Below are positions 9,899 to 18,341 of a stretch of DNA of 62,597 bases, in pieces. The DNA comes from Thermoguttaceae bacterium. GTDB taxonomy: Bacteria > Planctomycetota > Planctomycetia > Pirellulales > Thermoguttaceae. Position numbers and translations under genes: made by a program. The stretch covers positions 1 to 62,597 of the forward strand of contig JARKPK010000183.1 of NCBI GenBank assembly GCA_029975295.1, written 5' to 3'. The stretch's first letter is position 1. Each line of letters begins with the position of its first letter. Under the pieces are notes generated by a model, which was not told the DNA's origin, did no database searches, and saw only the letters and a list, made by a program, of their open reading frames with translations.

Positions 9899-10350
9899 GT
9901 CGCGACGAAATCCTGGCGGCCATCCCGCATCGTCCGCCTTTTTTGCTTGTTGATCGAATATTAGAGCGATCAGCCGATCGAATCCGCTGTTCAAAACGGT
10001 TCGACGAAAAGGAGTGCTTCTTCGCCGGGCACTATCCCGGGTTTCCGATCGTTCCCGGTGTTCTGCTGTGCGAAGCGGCCATGCAGGCAGGGGCGGTCCT
10101 CTTGTCTGCTCACGCCGAGATTAACGGCAAGATTCCCGTGGCCACGCGGATCGGCGATGTTCGCTTCAAACGGATGGTGCGTCCGGGCGACACGGTCGAA
10201 ATCGAAGTCGAGTTGGTCGAGCGCATGGCCGGGGCGTTCTTTCTCAAGGCCAAGGTTTCGGTGGAGACTTCGGTGGCCGCCCGGCTGGAGTTCGCATGCA
10301 CGTTGGCGCCGATGCCCGACGACGCCCCGGGCCGGCAAGCTCGCTATTGA
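9895..10350 (+). CDS. FabZ-like 3-hydroxyacyl-ACP dehydratase
   Basis: A 151-residue hotdog-fold dehydratase that would remove water from 3-hydroxyacyl-ACP to give a trans-2-enoyl-ACP. The N-terminus [12 protein letters not shown] is typical of FabZ. The catalytic pair is His46 in [13 protein letters not shown] and Glu60 in [15 protein letters not shown] 9895 overlaps the stop of the preceding gene by four bases and fixes the start. The longer upstream frame lies inside that neighbour and is spurious. Together with the ketosynthase and reductase it completes an elongation cycle, except that no FabG-type ketoreductase is encoded here and one would have to come from elsewhere in the genome. Confidence 0.9.
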   Translation: MSRDEILAAIPHRPPFLLVDRILERSADRIRCSKRFDEKECFFAGHYPGFPIVPGVLLCEAAMQAGAVLLSAHAEINGKIPVATRIGDVRFKRMVRPGDTVEIEVELVERMAGAFFLKAKVSVETSVAARLEFACTLAPMPDDAPGRQARY

Positions 10351-10392
10351 TCGGGCGGCTGCAATACTCCATGATTCCGCGGTTGGGTGATA

Positions 10393-11193
10393 ATGACCGA
10401 CATTCTGCAACTGAGCGGCAAGCGATTCTTAGTGTTCGGCGTGGCCAATCGAAAGAGCGTCGCCTACGCGATCGGACGGCAGCTTGCTGCGGCCGGCAGT
10501 CACTGTGATTATGTGGTTCGCGACGAGGCAATCCGCCAACGGGTGGAACCGCTTCTCGAAGCCGCGGCCGTGGACTGCTGCGACCTGACTGACGACCGCC
10601 AAATCGAGGCACTTGCCGCCGCGCTCTCCGCCCGCGGCGCCCGCTACGATGGGCTGGTTCATTCCGTCGCCATGGCCGACTATCAGGAGGGCCCCGTTCC
10701 CTTTCATGAAACGCCGCGAGCAGCCTTTCTTCGGGCGGTCGATGTGTCGTGCTTCTCTCTGCTGGCAATTTGCAATGCCTTGAAGGATCGTCTCAACGCC
10801 GACGCATCGGTGGTGACAATCTCTATTTCGACCACGCGAATGGCCAGCGAAAGCTACGGGTACATGGCCCCGATCAAGGCGGCGTTGGAGTCGTCGGTGG
10901 CGTTTCTGGCCAAGTCGTTCAGCCGATTCTCGCGCGTGCGATTCAACGCGGTTGCGCCGGGGCTGCTGAAGACGTCGGCCTCGGCGGGCATTCCCGGCTA
11001 CGTCGACGCATACCTTTACGCCGAGCAGGTGATTCCCCGCAAGGAAGCAGTTCGCACCGACGAAGCCGCTGCGGCGGCCCTGTTCCTCCTCAGCCCCCTT
11101 TCGAGCGGCATCAATGCGCAGACGATCGTGGTCGATGCCGGAATGTCAATCAATTACTTCGACCGAGAAGTCATCAAGAAGGTCGTCAACTGA
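10393..11193 (+). CDS. FabI-like enoyl-ACP reductase (divergent)
   Basis: A short-chain dehydrogenase-fold protein of 266 residues, close to FabI length. The cofactor motif GVANRKSVAYAIG and the Tyr155-x6-Lys162 catalytic pair match FabI. By hand alignment the second FabI active-site tyrosine (Tyr146 in E. coli) corresponds to Ile145 here, within TISISTTRM, so substrate handling may differ. The end INAQTIVVDAGMSINYF is the usual C-terminal cofactor edge. ATG 10393 is chosen, with GTG 10387 an alternative. The gene follows the FabZ-like one by about 40 bp and closes the cluster. It could be a housekeeping FabI or a pathway-specific reductase. The context favours the latter. Confidence 0.82.
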   Translation: MTDILQLSGKRFLVFGVANRKSVAYAIGRQLAAAGSHCDYVVRDEAIRQRVEPLLEAAAVDCCDLTDDRQIEALAAALSARGARYDGLVHSVAMADYQEGPVPFHETPRAAFLRAVDVSCFSLLAICNALKDRLNADASVVTISISTTRMASESYGYMAPIKAALESSVAFLAKSFSRFSRVRFNAVAPGLLKTSASAGIPGYVDAYLYAEQVIPRKEAVRTDEAAAAALFLLSPLSSGINAQTIVVDAGMSINYFDREVIKKVVN

Positions 11194-11276
11194 TCCCGCT
11201 GCGGTCGGTTGATTTCACGGCGGCCGAGCGCTCCGTCCGCTGCGGCTTCGGAGCCGCGCAACTGCTTGCCGCCGAA

Positions 11277-12476
11277 CTATGCGACCACGCGACGGTACAC
11301 GCCCGCAACCGCCTGAGCCATGGCCTTCGCCGAGAACTTCTCGTCGTGCCGTTTCAGGGCGTTGCGTCCGAGTTCGGCGGCGTCGATCGAGCCGCTGAGA
11401 ATGCGGGCAACGCCGTCGGCCAAAGCAGTGGCGTTGCCGGGGGCCACCACCACGCCTTCGCGACCATCGCGGACGACCTCGGGCACGCCTTCCACCTCAG
11501 TGGCAACCACCGGCAGCCCCTGGGCCATCGCTTCGAGCACAACCATCGGCATGCCTTCACCGAACAGGCTGGGCAACACGAAGAGGTCGAACCGACGCAT
11601 CTCGCTTTCCACGTCCCGAGTGAAGCCCACCCACTCGACCATCGATTCGACCCCCAAACGCGAACAAAGGGTTTTGATTTCCGATTCGTATTCCGGCGTT
11701 TCAAACCCGCCGACGGCCCGCAACCGCACCTCAAACCCTCGCCGCCGCAGCTCCACCAGCGTTTGAAGGAGCACTTCCAAACCTTTCCGCGGGCGAAACA
11801 GAGCGACAACGCCGAGCGTGCAAGGGCGGCCCGACGACGCTTGCGCGGTTCGCTCTACTTGCTCGGCAAGGTCAGCCTCTTGGCGATGCGGAACGCCGTT
11901 GGGCACAACCTGAATCTTTTCGGTTGCAACGCCGCGATCGACCAAGTAGCGGCCGAGACTCTCCGAAACAGCGACCAACGCCTTCGATTGACGGAACGCC
12001 AGACGCTCAACAATCGCGTTCAGCCGGCAGCGAAGGTGATTGGTGGTGTCGCGTGTCGTCGGGCTGTGGACGTGATGCACCAGCGGAATGCCTGTCCACT
12101 TGGAAGCCAGGGCGGCGATCAAGGCCGAACGAGGTCCGTGAGAGTGCAACACGTGATAGCCGCCTTGCCGGATCAATCGCACCAAACGCCAAACCGCCCG
12201 AAGATCGAACCGCCCCTTCATTTCGATTTGATGGACCGGGGCGTCGCCACAACGCCGAGCCTCGACGAACTTGCCCTTCTTCAGACAGGCGAAGCCGACC
12301 GAAACGCGATAGCCCGGAAGCTCGGCGGCCAGGAGGTCTTGAACCCGCTCCGCCCCGGCATAGTGCTCGCCGTTGATCACGTGCAAAACGCGAATCTCGC
12401 CGCCGATCGGCCGAGAAGCGGAATTCGATTCGCGGACAGCAGCCGGGCGATGCGTAATGGCGGTGGCAGTGGTCAT
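11277..12476 (-). CDS. Family 4 glycosyltransferase
   Basis: A GT-B fold retaining glycosyltransferase of 399 residues. The N-terminal half starts RVLHVINGEHYAGAERV, the GT4 acceptor-side signature. The C-terminal half carries VALFRPRKG and the EGMPMVVLEAMAQG element with the two glutamates of the EX7E motif, then GREGVVV. It would transfer a sugar from a nucleotide donor to a lipid or polysaccharide acceptor on the cytoplasmic face. ATG 12476 is preferred over the longer frame (to 12599), whose first 41 codons are unlike the family. It is convergent with the FabI-like gene, 83 bp away, so it is not co-transcribed with the acyl cluster. Confidence 0.88.
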   Translation of the reverse strand: MTTATAITHRPAAVRESNSASRPIGGEIRVLHVINGEHYAGAERVQDLLAAELPGYRVSVGFACLKKGKFVEARRCGDAPVHQIEMKGRFDLRAVWRLVRLIRQGGYHVLHSHGPRSALIAALASKWTGIPLVHHVHSPTTRDTTNHLRCRLNAIVERLAFRQSKALVAVSESLGRYLVDRGVATEKIQVVPNGVPHRQEADLAEQVERTAQASSGRPCTLGVVALFRPRKGLEVLLQTLVELRRRGFEVRLRAVGGFETPEYESEIKTLCSRLGVESMVEWVGFTRDVESEMRRFDLFVLPSLFGEGMPMVVLEAMAQGLPVVATEVEGVPEVVRDGREGVVVAPGNATALADGVARILSGSIDAAELGRNALKRHDEKFSAKAMAQAVAGVYRRVVA

Positions 12477-12768
12477 TGGGGCGTTCTCGTTGGCTCTCGT
12501 TGCGACTGACGCAGAACGAGTAAATGCAACTCCAAAGCCGCAGTACGGGCTAAACAAGGCCGCACCGCAGCACAAAAGCCGCAACCCATTGCCGCGCATC
12601 TATTTACAGCACTTCCATTACCTTTCAAAGAACGGCCGCCCTGTCGTCATGCCTTGCACGGCATGTTGATGTTCGGCTACAACGTGTTGCATTGAGCCGA
12701 CTTCGTGTAACTGTTCGCCGGCGCGGCGCATCGAACCCTATAGACCTTACAAACTTGCGGGCACTGCC

Positions 12769-13020
12769 ATGAACTGCGACGACCTGTTGCGCGCGTTGAA
12801 CGAGTTTGTCGACGGCGAGGTGGACCCCTCGATTTGCGACACGGTTCGGGCGCATTTAGCCGACTGCAATCCGTGTCAGATTGTCGTGGACAATATCCGC
12901 CGAACCATCACGCTCTACAAAGCCGGTGAACCTATCCCGATGCCGCCAGAGCTTTGCCGACACCTCCGCGAGGTGCTCAAGGCGAAATGGTCGAAGCACT
13001 TCTCGTGTTCGCAGGGTTAG
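12769..13020 (+). CDS. Small zinc-finger protein, anti-sigma-factor-like
   Basis: An 83-residue protein that begins MNCDDLLRALNEFVDGEVD and contains His29-x3-Cys33-x2-Cys36 (HLADCNPC). This is the zinc-binding arrangement of the putative zinc-finger (zf-HC2) domain found in ZAS anti-sigma factors. There is no membrane segment, so it resembles the soluble, RsrA-like form. Such proteins usually follow a sigma factor gene. None is adjacent here, since the upstream gene is a divergent glycosyltransferase. The partner is therefore unknown, and a regulatory role rests only on the motif. Confidence 0.8.
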   Translation: MNCDDLLRALNEFVDGEVDPSICDTVRAHLADCNPCQIVVDNIRRTITLYKAGEPIPMPPELCRHLREVLKAKWSKHFSCSQG

Positions 13021-13214
13021 ACGCTGCCGGAATAGGCCCGACCCCATGCCCCCGTTGATGGGATCGTTCGCGCGAAGACAGAGAGATCGCCAGTGCGTTG
13101 ATTGCCTCGATGGGAATATGCGAGCGGGACGGTTGTTTCGCTTGCGAACTAGGCCGGTCGTTTTGCGATTCCGCAACTTCGATCAGCAAACGAATAGATG
13201 GGAGACGATTGAAA

Positions 13215-13457
13215 ATGGATGGCAAAAGCCTTTCGATGTTGTTCATGCTCGTGGTTGCTTGGTTCGTCTTGAATCGCTGGGTGCTGCCCTTCTTCGGAGT
13301 GAACACGTGCATGTCGTGCAGCACTTCGTGCCAACCGCCGAGTCGGCCGACCGTTATCTATTCGGCAGATCGCTCAGAGACACCCGCGGAGAGCGATGAA
13401 GACCAGACGCTCCGTTCAGCTCCATCCAAGCCCGAAACAATCCAGAACCTTCCGTAG
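13215..13457 (+). CDS. Small single-pass membrane protein, unknown
   Basis: An 80-residue protein with one hydrophobic helix near the N-terminus (LFMLVVAWFVLNRWVLPFF). A cysteine pair CMSC and SCQPP follow, then a polar, charged tail with no motif. ATG 13215 is preceded by GGAGA about 10 bases upstream, which decides the start. The protein is not recognised. It lies 195 bp after the anti-sigma-like gene in the same direction and could be co-transcribed with it. Confidence that it is real rests on the ribosome binding site and the clean membrane segment. Confidence 0.5.
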   Translation: MDGKSLSMLFMLVVAWFVLNRWVLPFFGVNTCMSCSTSCQPPSRPTVIYSADRSETPAESDEDQTLRSAPSKPETIQNLP

Positions 13458-14023
13458 CCGATTTCTGTTCGCCTCGGCCTCGATCGGCAAGGGTCCGGGA
13501 TGCAACGCGGCCCATCGCATTCGCCGCAGTAACGCCAGCTCTCCAAAATTGGCGAAATGCGCAAGACGGGCCGACTTTTCGCCCAGCATCAAGCGCATGA
13601 TACGCTCGATGCAACGCTATCTTCCTGGCGTTCTTTGGCGGGCTGTTTTTCGCTGCGGCTTGCGGCCTCTGGCCATTTTCAACCGCCCTCAACAGCAGCG
13701 AGACGCTCGCCGGTTTTGCCTGCCGCTCCCAGTTGAACAACGCCCGCGAGAGGATCAGAATGATGGTGCGACAGGCTAACCATGTGCGAAGGAACGCACC
13801 TTCTCGCGGCGGCTGAGGCGACGAGCATGGGCGGCTTGGCTTTTCCGCAAGTGTGATTTCGCCCTGCGACCTTGCCCCGCAAGCTTGGCGAACGACGACA
13901 GGAAATTCGCGTTGCGTTCGGTCTGTCGCGGGTTGCCGATGAGCGTCTTATAGCGTTATACAACGTCGTGCCAGGTGATCAATCAACCTGTCGTTCGCTG
14001 CCGCCTTTAGAGGTTCAATCGCC
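13458..14023. other. Intergenic region upstream of the cytochrome-bd-like pair
   Basis: About 570 bp before the CydA-like genes. It contains one coding-like but start-less frame, described separately at 13601-13816. The rest holds no recognised gene or RNA. A GAGG ribosome binding site for the next gene lies just upstream of 14024. Confidence 0.5.
13601..13816 (+). pseudogene. Possible start-less remnant of a small membrane protein
   Basis: Between a TGA near 13598 and a TGA at 13814-13816, one frame reads a strongly hydrophobic helix (IFLAFFGGLFFAAACGLWPF) followed by a polar, basic tail (NNARERIRMMVRQANH). This composition would suit a small membrane protein. No ATG, GTG or TTG precedes the hydrophobic segment in this frame, only CTG 13625. 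It may be a frameshifted or decayed gene, a CTG-initiated small protein, or a chance frame. I cannot tell which. Confidence 0.25.
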
Positions 14024-15409
14024 ATGCATTACCCTTGGTGGTACGTGCCCTATCTGACATCGCCGATGCTGATTGCGGCTGTTTCCGTTCTCCATGTGCT
14101 CGTATCGCATTACGCGGTTGGGGGCGGACTGTTTCTGGCCTTCGAAACCGCTTACGCTTACAAGCGCAACGACCGCGACTATCTGGCCTACCTCAAACGC
14201 CACGCAAAGTTCTTCGTGCTTCTTACGGTTGTTCTGGGGGCGATCACGGGCGTCGGAATCTGGTGGACGATCGGTTTGGCGTCGCCACTGGCCACGGAGG
14301 TGTTGATTCAGACCTTCGTGTTCGGATGGGCAACCGAGTGGGTGTTCTTCGTCATCGAGCTGACGGCCGCATTTATCTTCTTGTACTATTGGGGGCGTTT
14401 GCCGCCGCAGATTCACGTTCGGATCGGATGGCTTTACGCGGCTTCGGCCTGGATCAGTCTGGTGTTGATCACCGGCATCACCGCCTTCATGTTGAACCCG
14501 GGCAAGTGGCTCGATCAGCCCGACTTTTGGACGGGCTTTCTCAATCCCCAGTTCCTGCCGCAAACGATTGCGCGCACTGGCGGGGCGTTGCTGCTCTCGT
14601 CGCTTTATGTCTATCTTCATGCGGCCATTGTCATCAAGGATCAGCGATTGCAGCGGCAGATCGAACAGCGTTCGACAAGGCCGGCCCTTCTCGGCGCGGT
14701 GATGATCGCTCTGGGCGGACTAGCCTGGTACTTCTTCCTGCCCGAGTCAGCCATTCGCGCCCTTTCGGCCGCCGCCGCGCTGAACGTGCTGATGGGACTG
14801 CTCTTCGCAGCAACGATCGTGGTTTTCGCCGCCCTGTTCTTCGGGCCGTACCTCAACCCGGGCTGGCTGCACTCCCCCGGCTTTGCCGGTTGCTTGTTGG
14901 CCTTCGGCTTTATCGCGTTCAGCACGGGCGAGTTCATCCGCGAGGCGGTGCGAAAGCCCTACATTGTTTACAACGTAGTGTTCGGCAACGGCATTTTTCC
15001 CGAAGAAACATCGCGGCTTCGCCGTGAGGGATATTTGCAGGGCGGCACATGGACCGCGCAATACGTTCGGGCGAAATATCCTCAAGTGGTAGTGGACGGC
15101 CGCATCGACGACGACCGTTTGCGCGCCCTTGATCGGAACGCCCAGGTGGACTTGGGGGCCGTAATCTTCCAATACCATTGCAACGATTGCCATGCCCCGG
15201 CCGTCGGCTACTCGGCCGTGGGACCGTTGATTCAGGGCTGGTCGTCGCAGATGCTCGCCGACCTCGTCGATGAATTGCACGTCAAACGCTTCACCATGCC
15301 GCCGTTCTGCGGCACCGAGGCCGAACGCGACTTGCTCGTGGCCTACCTGCAGACCATCGCCCCCCCGCCGCCGCACGGCATGCGGCTCAACGGCAGCAGC
15401 ACCCGATAA
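14024..15409 (+). CDS. CydA-like membrane subunit with C-terminal cytochrome c domain
   Basis: A 461-residue protein. Residues 1-310 form about eight membrane helices resembling cytochrome bd subunit I, with His24 and His29 in VLHVLVSHYAVGGG and Glu112 in VFFVIELTA at places where CydA has heme ligands and proton-path residues. The long quinol-binding Q-loop of true CydA is not evident. Residues 375-445 form a monoheme cytochrome c domain: CNDCH (Cys386, Cys389, His390) with Met425 in TMPPF as probable sixth ligand. Such CydA relatives with fused heme c have been described by others as bd-family oxidoreductases of uncertain electron donor. A GAGG site precedes ATG 14024. The partner gene follows after 14 bp. 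Confidence 0.8.
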   Translation: MHYPWWYVPYLTSPMLIAAVSVLHVLVSHYAVGGGLFLAFETAYAYKRNDRDYLAYLKRHAKFFVLLTVVLGAITGVGIWWTIGLASPLATEVLIQTFVFGWATEWVFFVIELTAAFIFLYYWGRLPPQIHVRIGWLYAASAWISLVLITGITAFMLNPGKWLDQPDFWTGFLNPQFLPQTIARTGGALLLSSLYVYLHAAIVIKDQRLQRQIEQRSTRPALLGAVMIALGGLAWYFFLPESAIRALSAAAALNVLMGLLFAATIVVFAALFFGPYLNPGWLHSPGFAGCLLAFGFIAFSTGEFIREAVRKPYIVYNVVFGNGIFPEETSRLRREGYLQGGTWTAQYVRAKYPQVVVDGRIDDDRLRALDRNAQVDLGAVIFQYHCNDCHAPAVGYSAVGPLIQGWSSQMLADLVDELHVKRFTMPPFCGTEAERDLLVAYLQTIAPPPPHGMRLNGSSTR

Positions 15410-15423
15410 GACGGAAAGAACCC

Positions 15424-16578
15424 ATGGACCCTCAAGCCTTGATCGATACGACCTATCTGGCTCCGCTGCCGGCGCCGCTTTGGTTCATCCAGTTCTTTAA
15501 GGTGCTGGGCTTCGTTTTGCATTTGGTGTTGATGAACCTGTGGTATGCCGGCGTGCCTGTCGCCGTTGGGCTTTGGCTCAGTGGTCGCGCCCACGGACGG
15601 CGATGGACCACGCGACTCATCGCGCAAATGCCGCTGATCATCGCATTCGGGGTGAACTTCGGCATCGTGCCCCTGCTGTTCATTCAGGTGGCATACGGCA
15701 AGTTCTTCTATCCGGCAACGATACTGATGGCCTGGACGTGGTTCTCAGTATTCGTACTGCTGACGTTCGCCTACTACGGCATCTACTTGTTCGCGCATGG
15801 GCTGAAAACGTATGGTCCCAACCTGCCCAAGAGGTTTGCGGCGGCCGGTTGGGTTTCGGCACTGATCTTCGTGGCTCTGGGGTTTGTATTCGCCAACGCC
15901 ATGAGCCTGATGTCGAATGTGGCGGCCTGGCCCGGTCTGCTGCAAGACCACTCCGTCCACGGTGCAGCCCTTGGGACCGCGATGAACCTTTGCGACCCAT
16001 CCCTTTGGCCGCGGTGGTTAATGCTTTTCGGGCTGGCGCTGACCACGCTGAGCGTTTGGACCGTGGTTGACGCTGCGTGGTTCGCGGGAAACGAGTCGCC
16101 GGAATATCGCCAGTGGAGCTGCGGCTTCGCATGGAAGACCCATACGGTCGGCATGCTCATCTTCGCCGCCATGGGGGCGTGGTATGTGTTCGGCGCCTGG
16201 CCCGAGGACGTTCGTAACCGGATGCTGCACGGCCCGATGATTGCGCACACGCTGCTGACCGGCGCGATTCCCGGCGTCGTGTGGTTGCTGCTCGCCTGGG
16301 GAGCGCGTGCTTCGTCCTCGTCGGTCGCCAGAACGCCCCCCGGCCGCGGTTGGGCGTCAACGGTCTTCATCGCCCAAGTCGCCGTTCTCGCCATCAACGC
16401 GGTGACTCGGCAGATCGTTCAGAACATCGAACTGCAACGCTACAGCGCATCGCTCTGGAAAGAGACGGCCACACAGTGGAGCCCGATGGCCTTGTTCCTA
16501 GCCGTTTTTGTGCTTGGAGTTGGCGTGGTGGCCTGGATGGTTTTGCAAGTGGTCCGTGCGGAAAGGGCTTCGGGCTGA
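15424..16578 (+). CDS. Second CydA-like multi-pass membrane subunit
   Basis: A 384-residue protein with about nine hydrophobic segments. Its opening stretch FFKVLGFVLHLVLMNLWYAG aligns by eye with SVLHVLVSHYAVGGG of the preceding subunit, with His33 at the equivalent place, so the two look like distant paralogues. It lacks a CxxCH motif. It starts 14 bp after the stop of the heme c subunit, with GGAAAG ahead of ATG 15424, so the two are surely co-transcribed and form one complex. No CydB or CydX follows. The complex would be a pseudo-symmetric bd-like assembly. Its donor (a c-type carrier rather than quinol) and acceptor are inferences. Confidence 0.75.
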   Translation: MDPQALIDTTYLAPLPAPLWFIQFFKVLGFVLHLVLMNLWYAGVPVAVGLWLSGRAHGRRWTTRLIAQMPLIIAFGVNFGIVPLLFIQVAYGKFFYPATILMAWTWFSVFVLLTFAYYGIYLFAHGLKTYGPNLPKRFAAAGWVSALIFVALGFVFANAMSLMSNVAAWPGLLQDHSVHGAALGTAMNLCDPSLWPRWLMLFGLALTTLSVWTVVDAAWFAGNESPEYRQWSCGFAWKTHTVGMLIFAAMGAWYVFGAWPEDVRNRMLHGPMIAHTLLTGAIPGVVWLLLAWGARASSSSVARTPPGRGWASTVFIAQVAVLAINAVTRQIVQNIELQRYSASLWKETATQWSPMALFLAVFVLGVGVVAWMVLQVVRAERASG

Positions 16579-17222
16579 GCGTTTGGCGCAGCCAGCGATC
16601 GGCCCGGCAGACCAAACCTGGGAAGTTGGAAACCGGCGTCTCTTGCCGAACACGGCGGAGCCGGAAAAGCAGCGGCGCGAGCAAACGGCAGCGGCCAACT
16701 CTCTTCGGCTCTTGCCGGCTGTCATCGGCCGCAAGGCGCGGCGGTCACCGACCATTACTTCGCCGAAGACGAGTCGCAAAATGCGATCACTGGCCGGGCA
16801 GGCGGAACGCCGCATCATACCACGGCGGCCTGCTTGGCCCATTCCTTTCGGCCGAGCGTAACCTTTTTCGGCTTCGGTGATTCCAATAGGTAGAGATACA
16901 AGACTAAATCCTGGAATCCGTCGTAGCCGCAAGCGAAAGGCAAATGTTTCGGGCATCGAATCCGAATGTCGGCAACAAACTTAATTGGCCTTTTGATCCG
17001 TGCGGATCATTGTTTCCACTTTTAGACACACCATCGGGCAAGAATGCGGCTGTTCGTTTGGCGGAGTCTATCAGGGAACGAATTTGCGGCGGCGCCCTCG
17101 CGTGTTATGCCGGCGCCAAGTCACGGTAAGCTTACGGCTAGCGGATACCGTTAGGCCGGTATCGAAACCCAGCGATGGCTGCCGCCAACGCGCCGCAGCC
17201 CACTCGCCTTTAGGAGCGTGCC
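16579..17222. other. Intergenic region without a recognisable gene
   Basis: About 640 bp between the bd-like pair and the RND adaptor. Frames on both strands are short and arginine- or serine-rich, like out-of-frame GC-rich DNA. The region from 16870 to 17050 is noticeably less GC-rich. An AGGAG site for the adaptor gene lies at 17211-17215. Confidence 0.55.
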
Positions 17223-18341
17223 ATGCAGTCCCAAGCACGATGGAAACGACTGGCTAGCGTGTTCGGTTCGCTAACTCGTGTGCTCGTTTTTCTGATGTTC
17301 TCGGCGGGCGTTGTGGTCTTGCTCTTGTTCCTTGCCGGCAAGTTCCACACGAAGGTTCCCGTTGAATCCGCCGGCGCGACAGGGCGGGCGATCCCGCCGG
17401 GAACAGTGATTGTGGCGGTTGAGCCGGTCGAGACTCCGCGATTCGAGTCGGCCGTGGGCTCCGTGCGGGCTGTCCACGAAACCAGCGTCGGATCGAAACT
17501 CTTGGCCCGAGTGCTCGAAGTCAATGTCCGGTCCGGCCAAGCGGTTGAAGCGGGCGACGTGCTGATCCGCCTTGACGATACCGACATCAAAGCTCGGCTG
17601 AAACAGGCTGAGGCCTCTCTGGCAGCCGCGCGAGCCCGCTTCGACCAAGCGGCGGCGGATGAGAAGCGTTACGCCAACTTGGTCAAAGATCGAATCGTCA
17701 GCCAGCAAGAGTACGATCGCGCCGTGGCGACGGTGAAGTCCACCCAGGCCGAGGTGCGCCGCGCCGAAGAAGCGATAAACGAAGTTCAAGCCATGCTCGA
17801 TTGGGCGACGATTCGCGCGCCGATGTCGGGCATCGTCGTCGAGAAGAAGGTGGAAGTCGGAGATACAGTCGGCCCTGGGCAAACGCTCGTCGTGCTCTAC
17901 GACCCGCAACGCATGCAGCTTGTCGCGGCCGTGCGCGAATCGCTCGCCGTGCGATTGGAAGTTGGGCAAACCATCCCAGTGCGGCTTGAAAATCTCGACA
18001 AGCAGTGCGAGGGCACGATCGCCGAAATCGTTCCCCAAGCGGCTGCGGCCAGCCGGGCGTTCGACGTGAAAGTCACCGGCCCTTGTCCGCCCGGAGTTTA
18101 CAGCGGCATGTTCGGCCGAGTGTTGATCCCGCTGGAGAACGAGCGAGTGACTGCGATACCGCGCAGCGCGGTGCGGCGCGTCGGGCAGTTGGAGTTGGTC
18201 GATGTTGTTGACAACGGGCGTCTTGTCCGCCGCGCCGTGCGGATCGGGAGATCGCTCGACGATCAACGGGTCGAGGTTCTTTCCGGCCTGAAGGTGGGCG
18301 AGAAGGTCGCCCTGACGGAAGGAGGGTCGGCCCATGAGTGA
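17223..18341 (+). CDS. RND efflux periplasmic adaptor (membrane fusion protein)
   Basis: A 372-residue HlyD/AcrA-type adaptor. One N-terminal membrane anchor (residues 19-38) is followed by a split biotinyl-lipoyl domain (about 60-95 and 180-215) flanking a helical hairpin of about 80 residues rich in Ala, Glu, Gln and Lys. A beta-barrel and a membrane-proximal domain ending near GLKVGEKVALTEGG complete it. It would link the inner-membrane RND pump to an outer-membrane channel. The start ATG follows AGGAG. It overlaps the permease gene by 8 bp, so the two are co-expressed. No outer-membrane factor is encoded next to them, and the substrate is unknown. Confidence 0.9.
   Translation: MQSQARWKRLASVFGSLTRVLVFLMFSAGVVVLLLFLAGKFHTKVPVESAGATGRAIPPGTVIVAVEPVETPRFESAVGSVRAVHETSVGSKLLARVLEVNVRSGQAVEAGDVLIRLDDTDIKARLKQAEASLAAARARFDQAAADEKRYANLVKDRIVSQQEYDRAVATVKSTQAEVRRAEEAINEVQAMLDWATIRAPMSGIVVEKKVEVGDTVGPGQTLVVLYDPQRMQLVAAVRESLAVRLEVGQTIPVRLENLDKQCEGTIAEIVPQAAAASRAFDVKVTGPCPPGVYSGMFGRVLIPLENERVTAIPRSAVRRVGQLELVDVVDNGRLVRRAVRIGRSLDDQRVEVLSGLKVGEKVALTEGGSAHE

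Noticed and set aside
4901-11193. Direct assignment of the acyl cluster to ladderane biosynthesis
   Set aside because: Gene content overlaps only partly with the proposed anammox clusters, no radical SAM enzyme is present, and the organism appears to respire oxygen.
10749-12509. A 586-codon plus-strand frame opposite the glycosyltransferase and the end of the FabI-like gene
   Set aside because: Its translation has no motif. The opposite strand encodes a clear GT4 enzyme, and one plus-strand part overlaps the FabI-like gene in another frame.
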